DNA from: Patescibacteria group bacterium
GTDB taxonomy: Bacteria > Patescibacteriota > Patescibacteriia > Veblenbacterales > UBA10138
Assembly (NCBI GenBank): GCA_003512705.1
Contig: DOPF01000079.1
Span: forward strand, 1-6,611
Reading direction: 5' to 3'
Length of the DNA: 6,611 nt
Positions 4,640-6,611 of the stretch are shown here, piece by piece. Within the stretch, counting starts at the first letter, position 1. Every line of letters begins with the position of its first letter. Position numbers and translations under genes: made by a program. The notes beneath the pieces were generated by a model. The model was given only the letters and a program-made list of their open reading frames with translations. It searched no databases and was not told where the DNA came from.

Positions 4640-5862
4640 AGTATATCGTATCTAAATTTCTGATATCATTAGACCCCACCGGTGGGATTATACAAAACAC
4701 TCTCTCGGGGGAACGCTTCGAGGCAACTGATGAAGTTCTAAAGCTCCTGAGTTACTTTAAAGAGCCACACACAATTAATGAAGCTCTCGGGTATGTAAGA
4801 ATCAAACCTCGTGAAGTAGCTCAGTTACGGTCATTCCTAACCTCTTTACGTCGAAGTAAGTTCTTGGTGCCATACCCAGAAATCGATGCTTCGCGGGGGC
4901 CATCAATATTGGCTCTAACAAACAAGGCACTGGTTCAGGGTACCAGGAAGACCTTTCTCAGCTGTCCAAGTGTTGGTCTAAAATCAATACAAAAGGATCA
5001 GATTGTTTTCTTGGGTGTACCTTTTGATCTTGGCACGACAGGGTTTCCGGGAGCACGTTTTGCGCCGGAGCGCATGCGGGAGCTTTCTTCAGACACTTTT
5101 GAGTATCATGCGGATATATTCACCGGCGCGGCGCGGGGCTGGTTCTCAATTGAACATAATCGCCACGTGTTTGAAGGTAGGAAATTCGTTGATGTAGGTA
5201 ATGTAATTCTCCAGGTTGGGGAAGGGTTCGATCAATTATTTGATCGTCTTGGTAAAATAGTTGACCAAATTCTTCGAAAAGGAGGCTTCCCAGTTATTAT
5301 TGGGGGTGATCATTCTTGTAGCTATGCTCTAATAAGATCCTTCAAGAAAAGATACGGCCGCATCGGCGTCATACATATCGATGCCCATACCGACCTTGCG
5401 GATCTGCTACCAGGTATCCCTAATAATCACGGCAATGTTTTCACTCGTATTTTAGAGGAAAATCTTGTTGATCACCTTTATCAATATGGGATTAGAGGGA
5501 TAATTGGTAAAAAGCGCATAGATAAAAATTATTCGCTTTTTCCGATGCAACAATTAACGACTGATAACGATCTTCGGCAAGCCGTTGCCCAGCTTGATAC
5601 TGGGGTCAATTATTACCTTAGCCTGGATATCGATGTACTTGACCCTTCATACGCGCCTGGTACGGGTACAGCTATCCCCTTTGGAATGAGAACTGAAACG
5701 TTATACAAGTTGTTGTCCTTGATTACTGCACGAGTAACTATACTTGGGTTTGATCTTGTAGAAGTAAACCCAATGATGGATAATAGGGACCAAACTTGTG
5801 CGTTAGCAAATAGTATAATAATTCTACTTCTCGCTGAAATCGAGAAGAGAGAACAAGGTTAA
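4636..5862 (+). CDS. Arginase/agmatinase-superfamily enzyme fused to an N-terminal PqqD/RRE-like domain (putative peptide arginase)
   Basis: This 408-residue protein starts at GTG 4636, which overlaps the E1-like stop and follows AGGAG. An in-frame ATG at 4603 would add 11 residues but has no ribosome site. Residues about 1-80 resemble the PqqD/SagB-type leader-binding fold (strands, then helices, ending in a 'L-S-R-S-K-F-L-V' strand). Residues about 120-405 are a ureohydrolase with all six manganese ligands: His226 in GGDHS, Asp249/His251/Asp253 in DAHTD, and Asp331/Asp333 in SLDIDVLDP. APGTGT and Glu376 are also conserved, and His265 lies in NNHG. The family hydrolyses guanidino groups, releasing urea. 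Free-arginine arginases and agmatinases lack the N-terminal domain. Together with the small peptide gene this suggests an OspR-like peptide arginase that turns peptide Arg into Orn. Fold and metal site are firm; the substrate is inferred. Confidence 0.9.
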   Translation: MKYIVSKFLISLDPTGGIIQNTLSGERFEATDEVLKLLSYFKEPHTINEALGYVRIKPREVAQLRSFLTSLRRSKFLVPYPEIDASRGPSILALTNKALVQGTRKTFLSCPSVGLKSIQKDQIVFLGVPFDLGTTGFPGARFAPERMRELSSDTFEYHADIFTGAARGWFSIEHNRHVFEGRKFVDVGNVILQVGEGFDQLFDRLGKIVDQILRKGGFPVIIGGDHSCSYALIRSFKKRYGRIGVIHIDAHTDLADLLPGIPNNHGNVFTRILEENLVDHLYQYGIRGIIGKKRIDKNYSLFPMQQLTTDNDLRQAVAQLDTGVNYYLSLDIDVLDPSYAPGTGTAIPFGMRTETLYKLLSLITARVTILGFDLVEVNPMMDNRDQTCALANSIIILLLAEIEKREQG

Positions 5863-5865
5863 ACC

Positions 5866-5892
5866 GGGGTGCCCAACATGCACCCCTTTTTT
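5866..5892 (+). terminator. Rho-independent terminator of the peptide operon
   Basis: GGGGTGC (5866-5872) pairs perfectly with GCACCCC (5880-5886) around a seven-base loop, followed by TTTTTT (5887-5892). It begins three bases after the arginase-like stop. On the opposite strand no T run follows, so it does not serve the convergent peptidase gene. Confidence 0.88.
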
Positions 5893-5913
5893 ATTATTCT
5901 AAAATCTTCGCCG

Positions 5914-6402
5914 CTACTCTTTGAAATGATTGATGGTTTTAGAGATAACAGCCATCCAGCGCAATTGAATGTCGATATTTTTTAGCGGGTACCACAGTTC
6001 ATCGTAATCGAACCACAGCCTCAAGAAGACGAGTTTGGGTAATTTAATAATTCTACCTGCCTCAGGGTCAGCTAAAAAAATATGCGTCTTTGTAACCTTG
6101 TCCAGAATACTGAAATGCCCAATATAACCCTTAAGCATCCAAGATAGGACTATAACAGAGTCTTTGTTGTTATACTTTTTTAAGTCATTCCAGGCGGCCC
6201 CCGCTTTAATCACTACTTTAAGCCCAAGTGTTTTTATGGCATCAACAAACTGAATGTTGCTAAGGCCACCCCGTTTCTTATATTTTGATACTGATGCAAT
6301 TTTTTTTACGCCAAAAGTGAGACCAAAGTATTTCGAAATCATTCGTATACAGGTTGGTCCGCACGCTATACTATCCCTTTGTTTGAGTACTTTGACTTTC
6401 AT
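5914..6402 (-). CDS. C39-like (papain-fold) cysteine peptidase, single domain
   Basis: This 162-residue protein has the C39 catalytic pattern: Gln8 (oxyanion) and Cys14 in QRDSIACGPTCIRMISKYFG, His96 in GHFSIL, and Asp112 in LADPEAG. A C-terminal W-DYDE / RWM region (about 130-150) recurs in stand-alone C39-like proteins. C39 peptidases of bacteriocin exporters cut leader peptides, but here no ABC or membrane domain is attached and no signal peptide is visible, so it would act in the cytosol. It converges on the peptide operon and could be its leader protease, although the precursor has no double-Gly site. ATG 6402 is preferred because the promoter start point falls at about 6409-6410. GTG 6411 would add three residues but would lie upstream of the transcript start. 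No Shine-Dalgarno is present. Confidence 0.82.
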   Translation of the reverse strand: MKVKVLKQRDSIACGPTCIRMISKYFGLTFGVKKIASVSKYKKRGGLSNIQFVDAIKTLGLKVVIKAGAAWNDLKKYNNKDSVIVLSWMLKGYIGHFSILDKVTKTHIFLADPEAGRIIKLPKLVFLRLWFDYDELWYPLKNIDIQLRWMAVISKTINHFKE

Positions 6403-6415
6403 AAGATGCACGGAC

Positions 6416-6444
6416 AGTATAGATAGTAGCCATTATCACGTCAA
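6416..6444 (-). promoter_or_regulatory. Promoter of the C39-like peptidase gene
   Basis: On the minus strand TTGACG (6444-6439) and TATACT (6421-6416) are separated by exactly 17 bases, each one base from consensus. The predicted start, about 6409-6410, leaves only around seven bases before ATG 6402, so the mRNA would be almost leaderless. Confidence 0.72.
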
Positions 6445-6507
6445 CTCAAAAAATTTATGGGGGTCTAGGTTGCGGGCTTATTGTAAAAAATACTAAGGTT
6501 AACCACT

Positions 6508-6611
6508 TTAATTTGCTCTCAAATAGAAATTATTTTCCCCTCCCGTAATTGATGCCAAACCATCAACTCCTTCACTAATTGGTTCCAACTGCGTCTCACG
6601 AGGTCTACCTC
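6508..6611 (-). CDS. C-terminal tail of an unidentified gene (partial, frame uncertain)
   Basis: Two minus-strand frames are open from the window edge. One ends at TAA 6510-6508 with tail DGLASITGGENNFYLRAN; the other ends at TGA 6521-6519 with tail VWHQLREGKIISI. The first has the more natural protein composition, but about 33 codons cannot settle it, and neither tail is recognised. The gene lies upstream of and in the same direction as the C39-like gene, which has its own promoter. The space between, 6445-6507, holds only A/T-rich sequence with GGTTAACC and a T run (a weak terminator at best). Confidence 0.35.
   Translation of the reverse strand, partial: GRPRETQLEPISEGVDGLASITGGENNFYLRAN

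Noticed and set aside
6254..6496. Plus-strand ORF of 80 codons across the C39-like gene
   Set aside because: It is antisense to a gene with clear catalytic motifs and its own promoter, and it has no domain of its own.
1..6611. CRISPR array or complete insertion sequence
   Set aside because: No regularly spaced repeats and no transposase or integrase reading frame are visible in the window.

Overview
The window looks like a piece of a small bacterial genome, most plausibly a Patescibacteria/CPR lineage. That is an inference from three things: a long VanW/YoaR-type protein, a tight three-gene envelope/stress operon, and A/T-rich intergenic DNA built from TTTGA-like words. No rRNA or other phylogenetic marker is present. 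The code reads as standard (TGA stops), and both GTG and ATG starts are used.

Left part (1-2716): a + strand terminator from a gene outside the window, an A/T-rich repeat spacer, then a minus-strand operon driven by an extended -10 promoter at 2688-2716. It encodes an Hsp20 small heat-shock protein, a DUF3006-like small protein and a large membrane-anchored VanW protein. The first two genes are 5 bp apart and the last two overlap at ATGA.

Middle part (2717-3373), with no ordinary protein gene: a complete tRNA-Glu(UUC). On its 5' side is a 97-bp palindrome-bearing segment flanked by a 13-bp direct repeat that includes the tRNA's first ten bases. On its 3' side is an orphan tRNA 3' end (T arm, acceptor strand and CCA) followed by a good terminator. 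This resembles an integration or rearrangement scar. Next come two good sigma70-type promoters and a long leader.

Right part (3374-5892): a compact operon that I read as a RiPP (ribosomally made, modified peptide) pathway. It holds a 30-residue, very basic peptide gene behind a near-perfect Shine-Dalgarno; a 15-bp hairpin; an E1-like/ThiF adenylating enzyme with an N-terminal winged-helix-like region; and, coupled through a GTGA overlap, an arginase-family enzyme with all six Mn ligands and an N-terminal PqqD/RRE-like domain. A strong terminator closes the operon. The second enzyme is best explained as a peptide arginase (Arg to Orn in a peptide). The precursor has all six Lys in its first 16 residues, all three Arg in its last eight, and a single acidic residue. 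An arginase and an E1-like ligase acting on one small peptide suggests Arg-to-Orn conversion plus carboxylate activation, perhaps giving an ornithine-linked lactam or C-terminal amide. I do not know of a described pathway with this pair, but I could not search.

Right edge (5914-6611): a convergent minus-strand C39-like cysteine peptidase with a textbook promoter and an almost leaderless start, which could be the leader protease, then the tail of an unidentified minus-strand gene. A possible regulatory link is that the precursor and arginase genes share an identical 18-nt ribosome-binding cassette, and the leader carries a 13-nt stretch complementary to it.
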